Below, one piece after another: positions 55,125 to 64,000 of a stretch of DNA of 64,000 bases. The stretch covers positions 1-64,000 of the forward strand of contig JBAXXL010000007.1 of the NCBI GenBank assembly GCA_037127915.1, given 5' to 3'. The stretch comes from JBAXXL01 sp037127915 (GTDB lineage: Bacteria; Bacteroidota; Ignavibacteria; Kapaibacteriales; UBA2268). Made by a program: the position numbers and the translations under genes. How positions within the stretch are numbered: the first letter of the stretch is position 1; each line of letters opens with the position of its first letter. The notes under the pieces were generated by a model. That model worked only from the letters and a program-made list of their open reading frames with translations. It was not told the origin of the DNA and did no database searches.

Positions 55125-56756
55125 ATGAACGAAAAAGCACACTATATCTTAAAAAAAGATATTTTCAAGAGCCCAATTTTCTGGGTGGGATTAGCTGTAT
55201 TATTGTTAATTCCTACATTATTTTTTCCAATCAGCGCGGATCTTTCCATTTACCTTATGGGTGGAGAAGCGGTTTTGCATGGTAAGAAATTATATACTGA
55301 TTTTATTGATATCAAACCGCCGATTTTCTATTATACTTTTGCTATGATTGTCAAGTTTTTCGGCAGAAGTGAAATGGGAATTAGAGTTTTTGACATAATA
55401 CTTCAATCCATTACTGCGTTCTTGATTTTCAGAACTATTGATATTAATACAAAAAATAGATTTTTTGCAGGTTGTGCGGCCATTCTATACTCCGTAATTT
55501 ACACTACAATGGGGTATTCACAAACATTACAAGGCGAAGCTCTTATAACCCCAATGATAATGGCGGTTTTATATTTCCAAATCTCAACAAAGCAGAGTAT
55601 TCTTCGTTATATTGCTTCCGGTATTATGATTGGATTCGCAATCGGCATAAAATATCCATTAGGAATAATATTACTATTTGTTATATTTGACGATTTACTA
55701 AGCCGCAAAATGAGTTTTAAAAAGATTTTATTCAAGGACTTTGTTATATCGGCAACAGCGTTGGTGGTTTTTGTATTATCCTTAGCCACTCTGTTGGATA
55801 AAGATGTATTTAAGGGGTTTATGTTGATTACCGATTTAGTGGCGAAGTATTCTTCGAGGCCTGCTTTGGACAGTCAATATTTAGTATTTTCTTTGAATAA
55901 GATTGCTGAGTTCTTAGGCGATAATATTTCACTTTTAATTACGGGCAGTGTCTTAGTTACCATATTCCTGTTAATAACACGCAAAATCGAAGACGAGAAA
56001 ACTTATCAGCTTTTATCAAAGACACTTTTATTTGCATTATTCTTCACGCTTTCAATTTTTGTAGAACGGAAATTTCACGAATATTATTTCGTTCGGATGT
56101 TGCCATTGTGGGTAATATTAGCTTCTTTTTCTATAACATATCTCTTTAAACAACTGCGGTTAAATTATTCTAAATACGATAACATATCTAAATTTACCGT
56201 TATTGTGATCTTGGCATTAAGTTTTTATTTTAGTCCGGCTTTGAGGTATGTATTCAGAGCAAAAAACGCAGTTTCTTATGTTGTTAATAGGGAAAAATAT
56301 AATTTAGAAAATGAAAAGTTTTCGTTAGCATCGTACAGAGTTCAATGGTTGGATGTATCAAACTATTTAAACAAACAATTACATAATTACGATTACCAAC
56401 CGTTTTTGCTTAATATACAAACAGGTTCGGGACCAATCAATTACTTTACCCCAAAATTCAAGCATTCAGCTTTTCAGCAATCGCAATTCTATTTTTCAGT
56501 TGAAGCTCCAAAGTATTGGCAGGATATGTTTTTTAAGGAATTGAAACAAGCTGACTTCTTGTGTATAGAGACGGATGACACTCATTCCACAATTACAGGC
56601 CATTCTTTTTCATCAAGCTCTTATGTATTTGAACAAAAAGGGAACAGTTTTGCTGATGAAATTAAAGACTATATAAACGAAAATTTTAGTGTTGTTCACC
56701 AAGCGGCGAATTTTAATGTATATGAAAGGGTAACAAAAGCAACTATCTTGAATTGA
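55125..56756 (+). CDS. GT39-like membrane glycosyltransferase (ArnT/PMT_2 type)
   Basis: 543 residues from the ATG at 55125 (GGGAAA before it); an upstream in-frame TTG has no ribosome-binding site. The first helix (FWVGLAVLLLIPTLFFP) leads to a periplasmic loop with DLSIYLMGGEAVLHGKKLY and DIKPP, the signature region of polyprenyl-phosphate-sugar-dependent GT-C transferases. About ten membrane segments and a soluble C-terminal domain (about 420-543) follow. Expected to transfer a sugar from a lipid carrier to a protein or glycan at the outer face of the inner membrane. Acceptor unknown. Confidence 0.78.
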   Translation: MNEKAHYILKKDIFKSPIFWVGLAVLLLIPTLFFPISADLSIYLMGGEAVLHGKKLYTDFIDIKPPIFYYTFAMIVKFFGRSEMGIRVFDIILQSITAFLIFRTIDINTKNRFFAGCAAILYSVIYTTMGYSQTLQGEALITPMIMAVLYFQISTKQSILRYIASGIMIGFAIGIKYPLGIILLFVIFDDLLSRKMSFKKILFKDFVISATALVVFVLSLATLLDKDVFKGFMLITDLVAKYSSRPALDSQYLVFSLNKIAEFLGDNISLLITGSVLVTIFLLITRKIEDEKTYQLLSKTLLFALFFTLSIFVERKFHEYYFVRMLPLWVILASFSITYLFKQLRLNYSKYDNISKFTVIVILALSFYFSPALRYVFRAKNAVSYVVNREKYNLENEKFSLASYRVQWLDVSNYLNKQLHNYDYQPFLLNIQTGSGPINYFTPKFKHSAFQQSQFYFSVEAPKYWQDMFFKELKQADFLCIETDDTHSTITGHSFSSSSYVFEQKGNSFADEIKDYINENFSVVHQAANFNVYERVTKATILN

Positions 56757-56800
56757 AGTACTATCAATTAATGATAAAACAAAGCCTTCTATTAATAGAA

Positions 56801-56836
56801 AAAACTCATCCGCGTTATCAGTGGATGAGTTTTTTT
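56801..56836. terminator. Bidirectional terminator between convergent genes
   Basis: AAAACTCATCC...GGATGAGTTTTTT: 5' A-run, stem and 3' T-run serve both strands. It belongs to the same ACTCATCC hairpin family as 23732, 29772 and 45302. Confidence 0.8.
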
Positions 56837-56863
56837 GCTATCAGACAACTAATATTGTTTGAA

Positions 56864-59251
56864 TTATTTTACAATCACAAATTGTTTTGCTTCGTAGCAA
56901 CCATCAAACTTCAAATAATATACGCCGGATCCTAGTTTGCTTATATCAATCTTAATATTGTTATTAGACAAATAAGTATCGAAATTTGTCTTTTGAACTA
57001 ATATTCCTAATGAAGAATAAATTTCAATTGTTTTATTCGCTATAAAACCTGAATTTGAAGGATTCAGATTGACGTCAATAAAATCGGACGCAGGATTTGG
57101 TGAAACTGTTATATTATCTAATAATATAAAATCTTTGCACGATTGACCGCTCACATCTTCATCATCAATTTTGCCATCAATTCCCTTTATCTCACCTTCA
57201 ACCAAACTAATTTCACCGTCTATATACTCATAGTTCGAGAAGGAGTTTTTATTCGATATAACAAAATACCACTCTTGACTATCTTCAGGAATAGCGAATA
57301 ATATATCAGCTTTGTTTACTTTGGTATAAGGAAAGTAGGCACTAAAGGCAATGCTACCTTTAAACTTATTATAATTGATTTGATCAACCAAGAATATATC
57401 TACTGACCCCGACGCTGAATCAGCCCATTTTTTAAATCTACTTTTTTGGCTGTCGTATCTTGATTCATTACTGATTATTTCATCGGATTGAAATTTAACT
57501 TGAAGACCATAATTCGATGTTTCGGGTGCTTGCAATTTCTGATAATTTGCTGAAGGGATTTTGTAAGTTTCAATAGGAACTACACCTGTATATTCCGCAT
57601 TCCCTTGTGATAAATCGGTGTTAATACGGAAAACATTAGTTTCGCCCGGGGCATAACCAAGCGTTTTATTATAAACTTGAACATAATAATACTTAGCATC
57701 GCCTGCCTTGAATTCAACAATTCCATTTTTGCCAGTATAGAACGTACCGCTATAAGCCACATTGTTATCACCCGGGTGTCCGGGAGAAGCGTATATCATG
57801 ACTTGCAAATCTGGAATGGGAATATTAGTTGCTTTATCAACTATCGTAAGTTTTACATTACAAGTATATGTATAAGGTTCAGTATTATTGAATTGCCAGC
57901 CGTCTGCCCTCCAGCCCTGTATGATTGACATTAACCAATAATCCGGTGCTAAAGTTTCATATAATTTCGGGTCGAATGAAGTCCATCCCCAACCGGATTG
58001 TACTAATCCGCCGCGGAAAAATTCGTAATGCTGCCAACCTCCATCCCAAAATCCACCCCACACGTGATCTTCACGCATCGTTCCTTGATAGCAAGCAGGA
58101 ATTAGCGCAGTTCTGGCGGCGGCTGTGATTAAATAAGAATCTTCTCCGCAATTACCGCGGTGTTGATACAAGATTTGACATGGATGTATAGCTCTTGCCT
58201 TACCGGCTTCCGCATCAATTGGAATAGCTCTCGATGCCCAATTACAAAGCATATCTAACGCTCCATCAGTATTAGCAATTTCTCTGCCGAACAATTTTGC
58301 GGATTTATCGCCATCCCACAGATATTCTGAGTTGACCATCATATCCTTGAATACAAGTATGGTTTTAATTTCACCTACTTGAGTTTTAATATTAACATTT
58401 GTATAATCGTGCGTTGGATCGGGATTATTCCAAATATAATCGCGCCAGAAATACCCATAGGTTCTTTGTTGGGTACTATTCACATCATCATCCGACCATA
58501 GTCCCTCTTGATATAATTTCGGCATTACCAAATACCAATAGTATATATCGCGGGGAATTTCTTTCCAAATATACCCTGTGCCTTTTTTTATTTTATATTC
58601 TGTGGTTGTGTAGTCGCTATACTCTTTAAGTCGGACGTACTTCAGTTGAGGAGCAATTTCATATATCATTTCGGCATTTTGCTTTAAAAGATTAATACTC
58701 TTTAAAAACCTTGAATTAGTCAACGATTGAATTGAAAGATTGGCTATTTGAAAAGCTATCTCATCTTTAAGTTTGGTTTCGGCTCCCAGAATTAAATCTG
58801 CAAAATCATCAGCTTTTGAACCTAGTAATTCTAAATTTATAGCTAAATCTTTTCTTAACCACTCCGGAGTTTCGGTTAAGGCTTGTTTACATTTTCCCGT
58901 TGCTTCATAGGAAGGTAAAACTTTTTCTATAGATTTTGTATCTGTATTTATTTTGTAAACGGTATATTTTCCATCATAGATGGTATGGCTTGTATTGACT
59001 TTTTGAACTTCAGTAGTTTGACCGGAATAAATTTGTTCTATTAAATTCTTTTGACTAAAAACAGGAACATTATTCATTGATTGTAATGAATTTGTTTCAA
59101 CTTTATACAATTGAATATCTTGAATTGGCTTGTATTGGTTTTCCACAATTATTCCCTGAGCTGAATTTGGAAGAATACATATCGGCTCTTGAGCCCCAGT
59201 AATACTTCTTGATAATATGATAAATAAAATTATATAAATAATTTTTTTCAT
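56864..59251 (-). CDS. Transglutaminase-like secreted protein with T9SS domain
   Basis: 795 residues; signal peptide 1-20 (SITGAQ). Centre: transglutaminase-like core with Cys368 in HRGNCGEDSYLITAAARTALIPA and His396 in REDHVWGGFW. The third triad position in the usual H..GW..D spacing is Glu410 (GGWQHYEFF) rather than Asp, so activity is open. A beta-sandwich regulatory module (NVKLTIVDKATNIPIPDLQVMIYA, about 480-560) follows. The final about 80 residues are a sorting domain (SPNPASDFIDVNL, GILVQKTNF, LGSGVYYLKF, KQFVIVK). Possibly a secreted peptidase or crosslinking enzyme. Confidence 0.82.
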   Translation of the reverse strand: MKKIIYIILFIILSRSITGAQEPICILPNSAQGIIVENQYKPIQDIQLYKVETNSLQSMNNVPVFSQKNLIEQIYSGQTTEVQKVNTSHTIYDGKYTVYKINTDTKSIEKVLPSYEATGKCKQALTETPEWLRKDLAINLELLGSKADDFADLILGAETKLKDEIAFQIANLSIQSLTNSRFLKSINLLKQNAEMIYEIAPQLKYVRLKEYSDYTTTEYKIKKGTGYIWKEIPRDIYYWYLVMPKLYQEGLWSDDDVNSTQQRTYGYFWRDYIWNNPDPTHDYTNVNIKTQVGEIKTILVFKDMMVNSEYLWDGDKSAKLFGREIANTDGALDMLCNWASRAIPIDAEAGKARAIHPCQILYQHRGNCGEDSYLITAAARTALIPACYQGTMREDHVWGGFWDGGWQHYEFFRGGLVQSGWGWTSFDPKLYETLAPDYWLMSIIQGWRADGWQFNNTEPYTYTCNVKLTIVDKATNIPIPDLQVMIYASPGHPGDNNVAYSGTFYTGKNGIVEFKAGDAKYYYVQVYNKTLGYAPGETNVFRINTDLSQGNAEYTGVVPIETYKIPSANYQKLQAPETSNYGLQVKFQSDEIISNESRYDSQKSRFKKWADSASGSVDIFLVDQINYNKFKGSIAFSAYFPYTKVNKADILFAIPEDSQEWYFVISNKNSFSNYEYIDGEISLVEGEIKGIDGKIDDEDVSGQSCKDFILLDNITVSPNPASDFIDVNLNPSNSGFIANKTIEIYSSLGILVQKTNFDTYLSNNNIKIDISKLGSGVYYLKFDGCYEAKQFVIVK

Positions 59252-59317
59252 TATTGTTTCCTAAAATGATTATTAAAATTTCTTCTAAATTATAAAAATA
59301 AATATGATCGATATGGA

Positions 59318-60931
59318 TTACAATTTTACTATTTTAGCAGTATAAGTATTAGTTTTACTGATAATTACAACAAAATATATTCCTTTATTTAAGGCACTTA
59401 AATCAATTTCGGTTTGTGTGCTAGTAATTTCGGCTTTGTAAATTTCTTCGCCGAGGAAATCGATAATAACAAGTTGAGATTTCCCTAATTCTACACTCCT
59501 AACATTTATTTTTTCTGAAAACGGGTTAGGATAAACACTTATCGAAAGCTCTTCCCTATCATTTAAAACTGATGTAACACCTACTTTGGGGCTAGGCATT
59601 GTGTCCAATTGTAATTTCCAACCCTTATTGACTCCGCTTCCTGAATATGCTCCACGATAAACCCAAGTACACGAATCACCATTAAAATCCTTATTCCACC
59701 AATTGAGAGTTTGAAAAATATCACTTGAAGACTGTGTTCCAATAAGTTGCCCAGCTTTGGGGTATAAATTAAGAGTATTTATGTCTTCTGTAGGAGAGTT
59801 CACATAAATTGATGCATTGCCATAAGTATCAGTTATATTATCATCCATATTATCGAAATTTGTTATTGGTGATGCGGCAAAAACTGCGTTCGCGTTGCAG
59901 TATTGTAGATATTTAGTATTAGCATTATAGAGCCTTATTCCACCTGATGAATTGTTTACCCATAGTGTATTATGAAAAATCTTTATGTTTTGAGGTTGAA
60001 CACCATTTTGCGAAGAAATATACACAGCGCGAAAGCCTTCAGAATCGAAGCGGTTAACAAATATATTATTGTATAAACAGATATTACCGGTACCTTGGAA
60101 CAGAGCTTCATTCGGATTTTGCCAAAAGAAATTACCATAAATCTCATAATAATCATTAGCACCCCAACCCTTTAGCGGGAAACCTCCAACTAACAAATTA
60201 GGTCTTGCCATACTTCCCGATGAACCATTTGATTCTTTCGAAAAAACATTATGACGGATTATCGTTTTGCCATTTACGGCGGTTCCTTCACAATCATCTC
60301 TAACGCTATCCAATTGATGTTTAATTTCAATATTATATCCGATAGTGTTTGCAATATAATTGTTTTCAATTATACCATTAACAAAAGGTTTACCCCCGTC
60401 TGAATTTCCGAGATACATTCCGGTTCCGGCACCAATAATCTTGTTTTTTCGGATAATCCAGTTCCAAGCAGGGCATTTAGTGCTGATGCCGACAATCTGC
60501 TGATTATTGCCGTAATTTATGATATTCATATACTCTAAAGTAATATGATGAGCCCAATTACCAGCGGTTCCTTCTGCTTTAACAGCATCAACTGAAATAT
60601 CTTTCCCGTCGAGTTGAAGATTTTTGATTACTAAGAATGAGGATTTGGTTATGCTTATAGTGTTACTACCCGATTGAGCTTCGAAAACAGTGGTATATAA
60701 ATCACTATTACCTATTATTACAATCGGTTGCGTTTCCGTTCCGTTCCTATCGACCACCTTTAAATTGCCTGTATATGTCCCGGCTGTGAGATATAGTGTA
60801 TCACCGGCTACCAACGAACTCAAAAATGATTTGTAGTTTTCGGGATTTGCAGTTATTAAATTCGCTATAGTATTTTCAGGAAATGAAAAAACTAAACAAA
60901 TCAGTAGAGAATAAAAGTAGAATTTTTTCAT
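59318..60931 (-). CDS. Right-handed parallel beta-helix protein with T9SS domain
   Basis: 537 residues; signal peptide 1-22. The N-terminus ANPENYKSFLSSLVAGDTLYLTAGTYTG is the typical start of chondroitinase-B/PL6-like and related beta-helix proteins. Repeating rungs follow with NNYI, HNVF, NNIF and HNTL turns (about 90-350), then a sorting domain (SVYPNPFSEKINV, IIDFLGEEIYKA, LNKGIYFVVI). A polysaccharide lyase or a carbohydrate-binding surface protein is likely; I cannot identify catalytic residues. It lies upstream of the transglutaminase-like gene, 66 nt apart, so co-transcription is possible. Confidence 0.82.
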   Translation of the reverse strand: MKKFYFYSLLICLVFSFPENTIANLITANPENYKSFLSSLVAGDTLYLTAGTYTGNLKVVDRNGTETQPIVIIGNSDLYTTVFEAQSGSNTISITKSSFLVIKNLQLDGKDISVDAVKAEGTAGNWAHHITLEYMNIINYGNNQQIVGISTKCPAWNWIIRKNKIIGAGTGMYLGNSDGGKPFVNGIIENNYIANTIGYNIEIKHQLDSVRDDCEGTAVNGKTIIRHNVFSKESNGSSGSMARPNLLVGGFPLKGWGANDYYEIYGNFFWQNPNEALFQGTGNICLYNNIFVNRFDSEGFRAVYISSQNGVQPQNIKIFHNTLWVNNSSGGIRLYNANTKYLQYCNANAVFAASPITNFDNMDDNITDTYGNASIYVNSPTEDINTLNLYPKAGQLIGTQSSSDIFQTLNWWNKDFNGDSCTWVYRGAYSGSGVNKGWKLQLDTMPSPKVGVTSVLNDREELSISVYPNPFSEKINVRSVELGKSQLVIIDFLGEEIYKAEITSTQTEIDLSALNKGIYFVVIISKTNTYTAKIVKL

Positions 60932-60992
60932 GGATAATTTCGCAATTGAATAATAAAATATCTGCTAATTTATAAAATTCTTTTGATATATT

Positions 60993-61022
60993 TTGTATTT
61001 AAAAAGAATTTATTTATTTTTG
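60993..61022 (+). promoter_or_regulatory. Promoter of the gene at 61049
   Basis: TTG (60993-60995), 19 bases, TATTTTTG (61015-61022); exact fit to TTG-N19-TAnnTTTG, 26 nt before the ATG. Confidence 0.6.
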
Positions 61023-61048
61023 GTATAATATTTTTTATGGAGTTTAAA

Positions 61049-62131
61049 ATGAAATTTACTATTGTTTCTATAATCTTGCTATTTTCCCTAATAAATCTAT
61101 ATTCCAATGACGATCCATATATCGAATCAACTGGTGGGATATTATATCCTATGAAACAAACTAGAATATCTATTAAAAAAGAATTATTATCATTTTATTG
61201 CAATGAAGACACTACTTATGGAGATATGGGCGGTTATGCAAATGTCAAAGTAAACTTCGATTTTTTTAATCCTGATGACACAACAATTAAAACATTAGTT
61301 GGGTTCGCAGCAAGAGGTGAAGATGTTAAGAATTTTATAATAAAATTTGAAGGCAAAAAGTTAACCTATAAAAAAATGTCAACGGATAATATTGATAGTG
61401 CACTTACTATCTTCGATCCATTATCATCAAAAAATTTGTATATTATTTACTTATTCGAAGTGCCATTCAAGCCGGGTTTAAATAAAATCGAACATTCCTA
61501 TGATTTTTTGGCAGTTAATCAATTTGGAGATTATGAATATGTTCTCACAACTGGTGCGAAATGGGCAGGTGAAAAAATCGGCCAACTCACAATTGATCTA
61601 ACAATGAATAATTCTAAATTCTTAGAAATATGCTCTGACTCTTTAATAACATCTGAATTTAAAACTGAAGTAATTGGTAAAGGAAAATTCTTTTTCGATA
61701 GAGGCTTTTTATGTTCATATATTTTAGACGGAAAATTACGACTAACCACCGTAAATTATAGACCTAAAAAAGATTTAATGTTTAATAATAAAATCATACC
61801 TATTATGCAATACTTCAATGATACAGAATTGAATGAATTTGATTTTGAAATCTTTAATGCGCTAAACAGAAGAAACTTAGAATGCTTTACTCAAACTATA
61901 ACCTTAAATGACTTAAATTTAATTGAAAATGGTATTTACGCTGAATATGGTTATGACATAACGGATGCCAAAATTAAATCAATTTTTTCAAAAGTACCCT
62001 GGTATTCTCCAAATCTTAAATTAAAACTTAAGGACATTAAACTTAATAGCAAAGATAAGGTATTTTTAAAACAAGTTTTAGTAAAAAAGAAACAGTTGCT
62101 ACTTAATGATAATAAAAAGTATTCGAAATAG
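61049..62131 (+). CDS. Secreted protein of unknown function
   Basis: 360 residues from the ATG at 61049, preceded by GGAG at 6 nt. A longer in-frame opening at 60983 would overlap the promoter. Signal peptide 1-18 (LINLYS). Mature part: YPMKQTRISIKKELLSFY...YANVKVNFDFFNPDDT...LVGFAARGEDVKNF, a beta-rich domain reminiscent of DUF4424-like secreted proteins; I am not certain of that match. C-terminal helix rich in lysine. Confidence 0.7.
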   Translation: MKFTIVSIILLFSLINLYSNDDPYIESTGGILYPMKQTRISIKKELLSFYCNEDTTYGDMGGYANVKVNFDFFNPDDTTIKTLVGFAARGEDVKNFIIKFEGKKLTYKKMSTDNIDSALTIFDPLSSKNLYIIYLFEVPFKPGLNKIEHSYDFLAVNQFGDYEYVLTTGAKWAGEKIGQLTIDLTMNNSKFLEICSDSLITSEFKTEVIGKGKFFFDRGFLCSYILDGKLRLTTVNYRPKKDLMFNNKIIPIMQYFNDTELNEFDFEIFNALNRRNLECFTQTITLNDLNLIENGIYAEYGYDITDAKIKSIFSKVPWYSPNLKLKLKDIKLNSKDKVFLKQVLVKKKQLLLNDNKKYSK

Positions 62132-62144
62132 GACTAATTCTTCC

Positions 62145-62675
62145 CTATTTCCCGCTTTTCAATTCTTTCCGCCACACAGATAGGCTTATTACAGTATCAT
62201 TTACTACATCATAGAATTTGATTTCGTTGTTTTTTGGATATACATAAAAGTTGAAGTGTGTTACATAGTTCGTACCGTTATCTTCACCAGCTTTCACCCA
62301 ATAATACTCTTCGTTAGATTCTTTTGGAGTATCATAAATCCAAACCATTAAATGACGTTTTCCTTTGGTCTGCTTTTCTATGTATTTTCCTCTTTCCTTA
62401 ACTTCTGGAAGTGCCAAAATCATATCACAAATCTTCTGTTCATTTTTATCGCGAATTAAGGGCTTGTCAAGATTATCGAGATTTACCGGATCGGTCTCAA
62501 TCGAATCCCAAAGTCCGGTTGTATCAACTTTCTTTTGCTTGACTACTTTCGGATTAACCGTTTCTTTAACATCTTTATATGCTTTTTCGAAATCTATTTT
62601 TTTATTCCAAAAATCTGAATCGCAAGCAGTTAATATTACAATTAGACTCAAATAAACGAGTATATTCTTTTTCAT
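62145..62675 (-). CDS. Small lipoprotein of unknown function
   Basis: 176 residues; lipobox LTAC with Cys18. A lysine-rich linker is followed by a compact domain (KICDMILALPEVKERGKYIEKQ...HLMVWIYDTPKESNEEYYWVKAGEDN) that looks like a small beta-sheet periplasmic domain. No family recognised. It ends 13 nt from the convergent gene at 61049-62131. Confidence 0.72.
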   Translation of the reverse strand: MKKNILVYLSLIVILTACDSDFWNKKIDFEKAYKDVKETVNPKVVKQKKVDTTGLWDSIETDPVNLDNLDKPLIRDKNEQKICDMILALPEVKERGKYIEKQTKGKRHLMVWIYDTPKESNEEYYWVKAGEDNGTNYVTHFNFYVYPKNNEIKFYDVVNDTVISLSVWRKELKSGK

Positions 62676-62833
62676 TGTTAATTATTCCTTTATTCTAAAT
62701 TTTTCAATATTCATTTCCTAATAGCTTTAAATCGGCTTTTTTTCGAATGCTGTAATCATACAAATTTTCAAAACAGATTATTTAAAATCAAAACTAACAT
62801 TTTTTTAATAAATATTAGGTAAAACATTTTTTT

Positions 62834-62851
62834 AATTAGAATATTCTAATT
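62834..62851. promoter_or_regulatory. Probable MarR operator upstream of its own gene
   Basis: AATTAGAATATTCTAATT, an 18-bp perfect palindrome, abutting TAATTTTG (62851-62858), a -7 box. The core TTAGAATATTCTAA is repeated upstream of the ATPase gene at 63295-63310. Confidence 0.75.
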
Positions 62852-62862
62852 AATTTTGCCTT

Positions 62863-63279
62863 ATGAATGAATTACAAAATATAATTGCTTTATTATCAAG
62901 AGAGATTGTAGAGTTAGAAGAATCCGCAAAGGAACAATTTAGTTTCAACGAACTAACTTTGACCCAAATGCATTATCTCGAAACAATTAATCAACAACAA
63001 AATCCAAATCTGACTGAGTTGGCATTGGAAATGGGCTTAACGAAACCTTCAGTCACAGTCGCAATCGATAAATTAATTGAGAAAGAATATGTTTATAAAG
63101 TAAAATCAGATGAAGATAGAAGAAGTATGCATTTACATCTAACGGAGAAAGGTAAGTTGTTAAATCAGATGCATGATTACGCTCATAAACTATTGGCTGA
63201 AAGAATGATTAGTGTCTTCGATGATGATGAATTAACAGTTCTGAAACAACTTTTGAAAAAATATCTAAACAGAAAATAA
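62863..63279 (+). CDS. MarR-family transcriptional regulator
   Basis: 138 residues, usual length. Winged helix-turn-helix with LTELALEMGLTKPSVTVAIDKLIEKEYV, the wing SDEDRRSMHLHLTEKG and flanking dimerisation helices. MarR dimers bind palindromes and release them on binding a small ligand. The -7 box ends only 4 nt before the ATG, so the mRNA may be leaderless. It probably represses itself and the ATPase gene that follows. Confidence 0.92.
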   Translation: MNELQNIIALLSREIVELEESAKEQFSFNELTLTQMHYLETINQQQNPNLTELALEMGLTKPSVTVAIDKLIEKEYVYKVKSDEDRRSMHLHLTEKGKLLNQMHDYAHKLLAERMISVFDDDELTVLKQLLKKYLNRK

Positions 63280-63294
63280 TTATTTTTGATAATA

Positions 63295-63310
63295 GTTAGA
63301 ATATTCTAAC
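63295..63310. promoter_or_regulatory. Probable MarR operator before the ATPase gene
   Basis: GTTAGAATATTCTAAC, a 16-bp perfect palindrome with the same 14-bp core as the site before the MarR gene; 30 nt before the ATPase ATG. Confidence 0.75.
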
Positions 63311-63340
63311 ATTATTAATTAACTACAAATTTATAAAATT

Positions 63341-64000
63341 ATGAATGTAACTTTCGAATCAGAAAAATTTAAAGGCCTCTCCGAAAAAGAGGCAAATGCA
63401 AAATTAGCATCAGAAGGCTATAATGAGTTAAACTCATCGAAGCCGAAAAATATCTTTTCAATTATGATTGGTGTTATCAAAGAGCCAATGTTTATGCTTT
63501 TGGTTGCTTGCGGAACATTATACCTAATTCTGGGTGATGTACAGGAAGGTATTATGCTGTTAGGTTTTGTTTTTGTAATTATGGGTATTGAGTTTTTCCA
63601 AGAAAGAAAAACAGAAAAAGCTCTTGATGCTTTAAAGGATTTAGCCAGCCCCAGAGCTCTGGTTATACGCGATGGAGTAGAGAAACGCATTGCAGGTCGG
63701 GAAGTAGTAACCGAAGATATAGTTGTTTTACAAGAAGGAGACCGAGTACCGGCAGACGGTACCGTACTTTATTCCATTAATTTAAAAGCCGATGAATCAC
63801 TTTTAACCGGTGAGTCGGTGCCGGTAGATAAAATTGAATGGGATGGTGTAAAGGAAGATACTGTACCGGGTGGAGATGATTTACCTTTTGTTTACTCTGG
63901 ATCGATGATTGTTCAAGGTACCGGTATTTATAAAGTAAGTAGAACAGGAATGAATACTGAGATTGGAAAAATCGGTAAAGCAATAGAAAACGTCAAAGAA
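63341..64000 (+). CDS. Cation-transporting P-type ATPase (P2 type), N-terminal 220 residues
   Basis: Open to the window end. N-terminal cation-ATPase domain (GLSEKEANAKLASEGYNEL), two membrane helices (MFMLLVACGTLYLIL, IMLLGFVFVIMGIEFF) and the actuator domain with the TGES motif (SLLTGESVPV). This start is typical of P2 (Ca2+/Mg2+/Na+ type) pumps. The phosphorylation site DKTGT lies beyond the window, so ion specificity cannot be judged. Probably controlled by the adjacent MarR regulator. Confidence 0.92.
   Translation, partial: MNVTFESEKFKGLSEKEANAKLASEGYNELNSSKPKNIFSIMIGVIKEPMFMLLVACGTLYLILGDVQEGIMLLGFVFVIMGIEFFQERKTEKALDALKDLASPRALVIRDGVEKRIAGREVVTEDIVVLQEGDRVPADGTVLYSINLKADESLLTGESVPVDKIEWDGVKEDTVPGGDDLPFVYSGSMIVQGTGIYKVSRTGMNTEIGKIGKAIENVKE

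Overview
The window is AT-rich, tightly packed bacterial chromosome. It most resembles the Bacteroidota / Ignavibacteria / Kapabacteria assemblage; this is an inference, as no rRNA is present. The evidence is seven secreted proteins ending in a type IX secretion (T9SS) C-terminal sorting domain, promoter elements of the form TTG-N19-TAnnTTTG, a meso-DAP-type MurE, many lipoproteins with LTAC/LTSC boxes, and tandem FISUMP-domain proteins. No rRNA, tRNA, CRISPR array, transposase, integrase or reverse transcriptase was seen.

Layout. 1-6.4 kb: end of one CHAT protease-like gene and a complete TPR-CHAT paralogue, then an OmpA-type outer-membrane protein and a lipoprotein. 6.4-12 kb (minus): a two-gene unit of a beta-propeller T9SS protein and a 1425-residue T9SS protein. 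12-25 kb: housekeeping genes (lipocalin, class I aldolase, hybrid histidine kinase, murE, dinB, yebC, kbl) separated by gaps full of short palindromic repeats and one MITE-like element. 25-29.8 kb (minus): a decayed second copy of the propeller + T9SS unit, and a choice-of-anchor/cohesin-like T9SS protein. 29.8-45.2 kb (minus): seven tandem paralogues of one secreted design (signal peptide, VWA, beta-sandwich modules, FISUMP). 45.3-49.7 kb: an eighth VWA protein of mosaic architecture ending in a T9SS domain. 50-56.8 kb: SPOR protein and tatC, a methyltransferase with an O-antigen-polymerase-like protein, serA, and a GT39-like glycosyltransferase. 56.9-62.7 kb: transglutaminase-like and beta-helix T9SS proteins, a secreted protein of unknown function and a lipoprotein. 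62.8-64 kb: a MarR regulator and the start of a cation P-type ATPase, both preceded by the same palindromic operator.

How it fits together. Most of the accessory content is cell-surface or secreted protein. The most unusual object is the VWA-FISUMP array. All seven proteins share an N-terminus in exact register (MIDAS Asp88 in every copy) and a lectin-like C-terminal framework whose intervening positions are highly divergent. At least four copies carry a near-identical promoter cassette, and several are separated by the same pair of hairpins. It looks like a recombining family of surface or secreted recognition proteins; the function is unknown. Two VWA subtypes alternate along the array, one having lost the MIDAS threonine.
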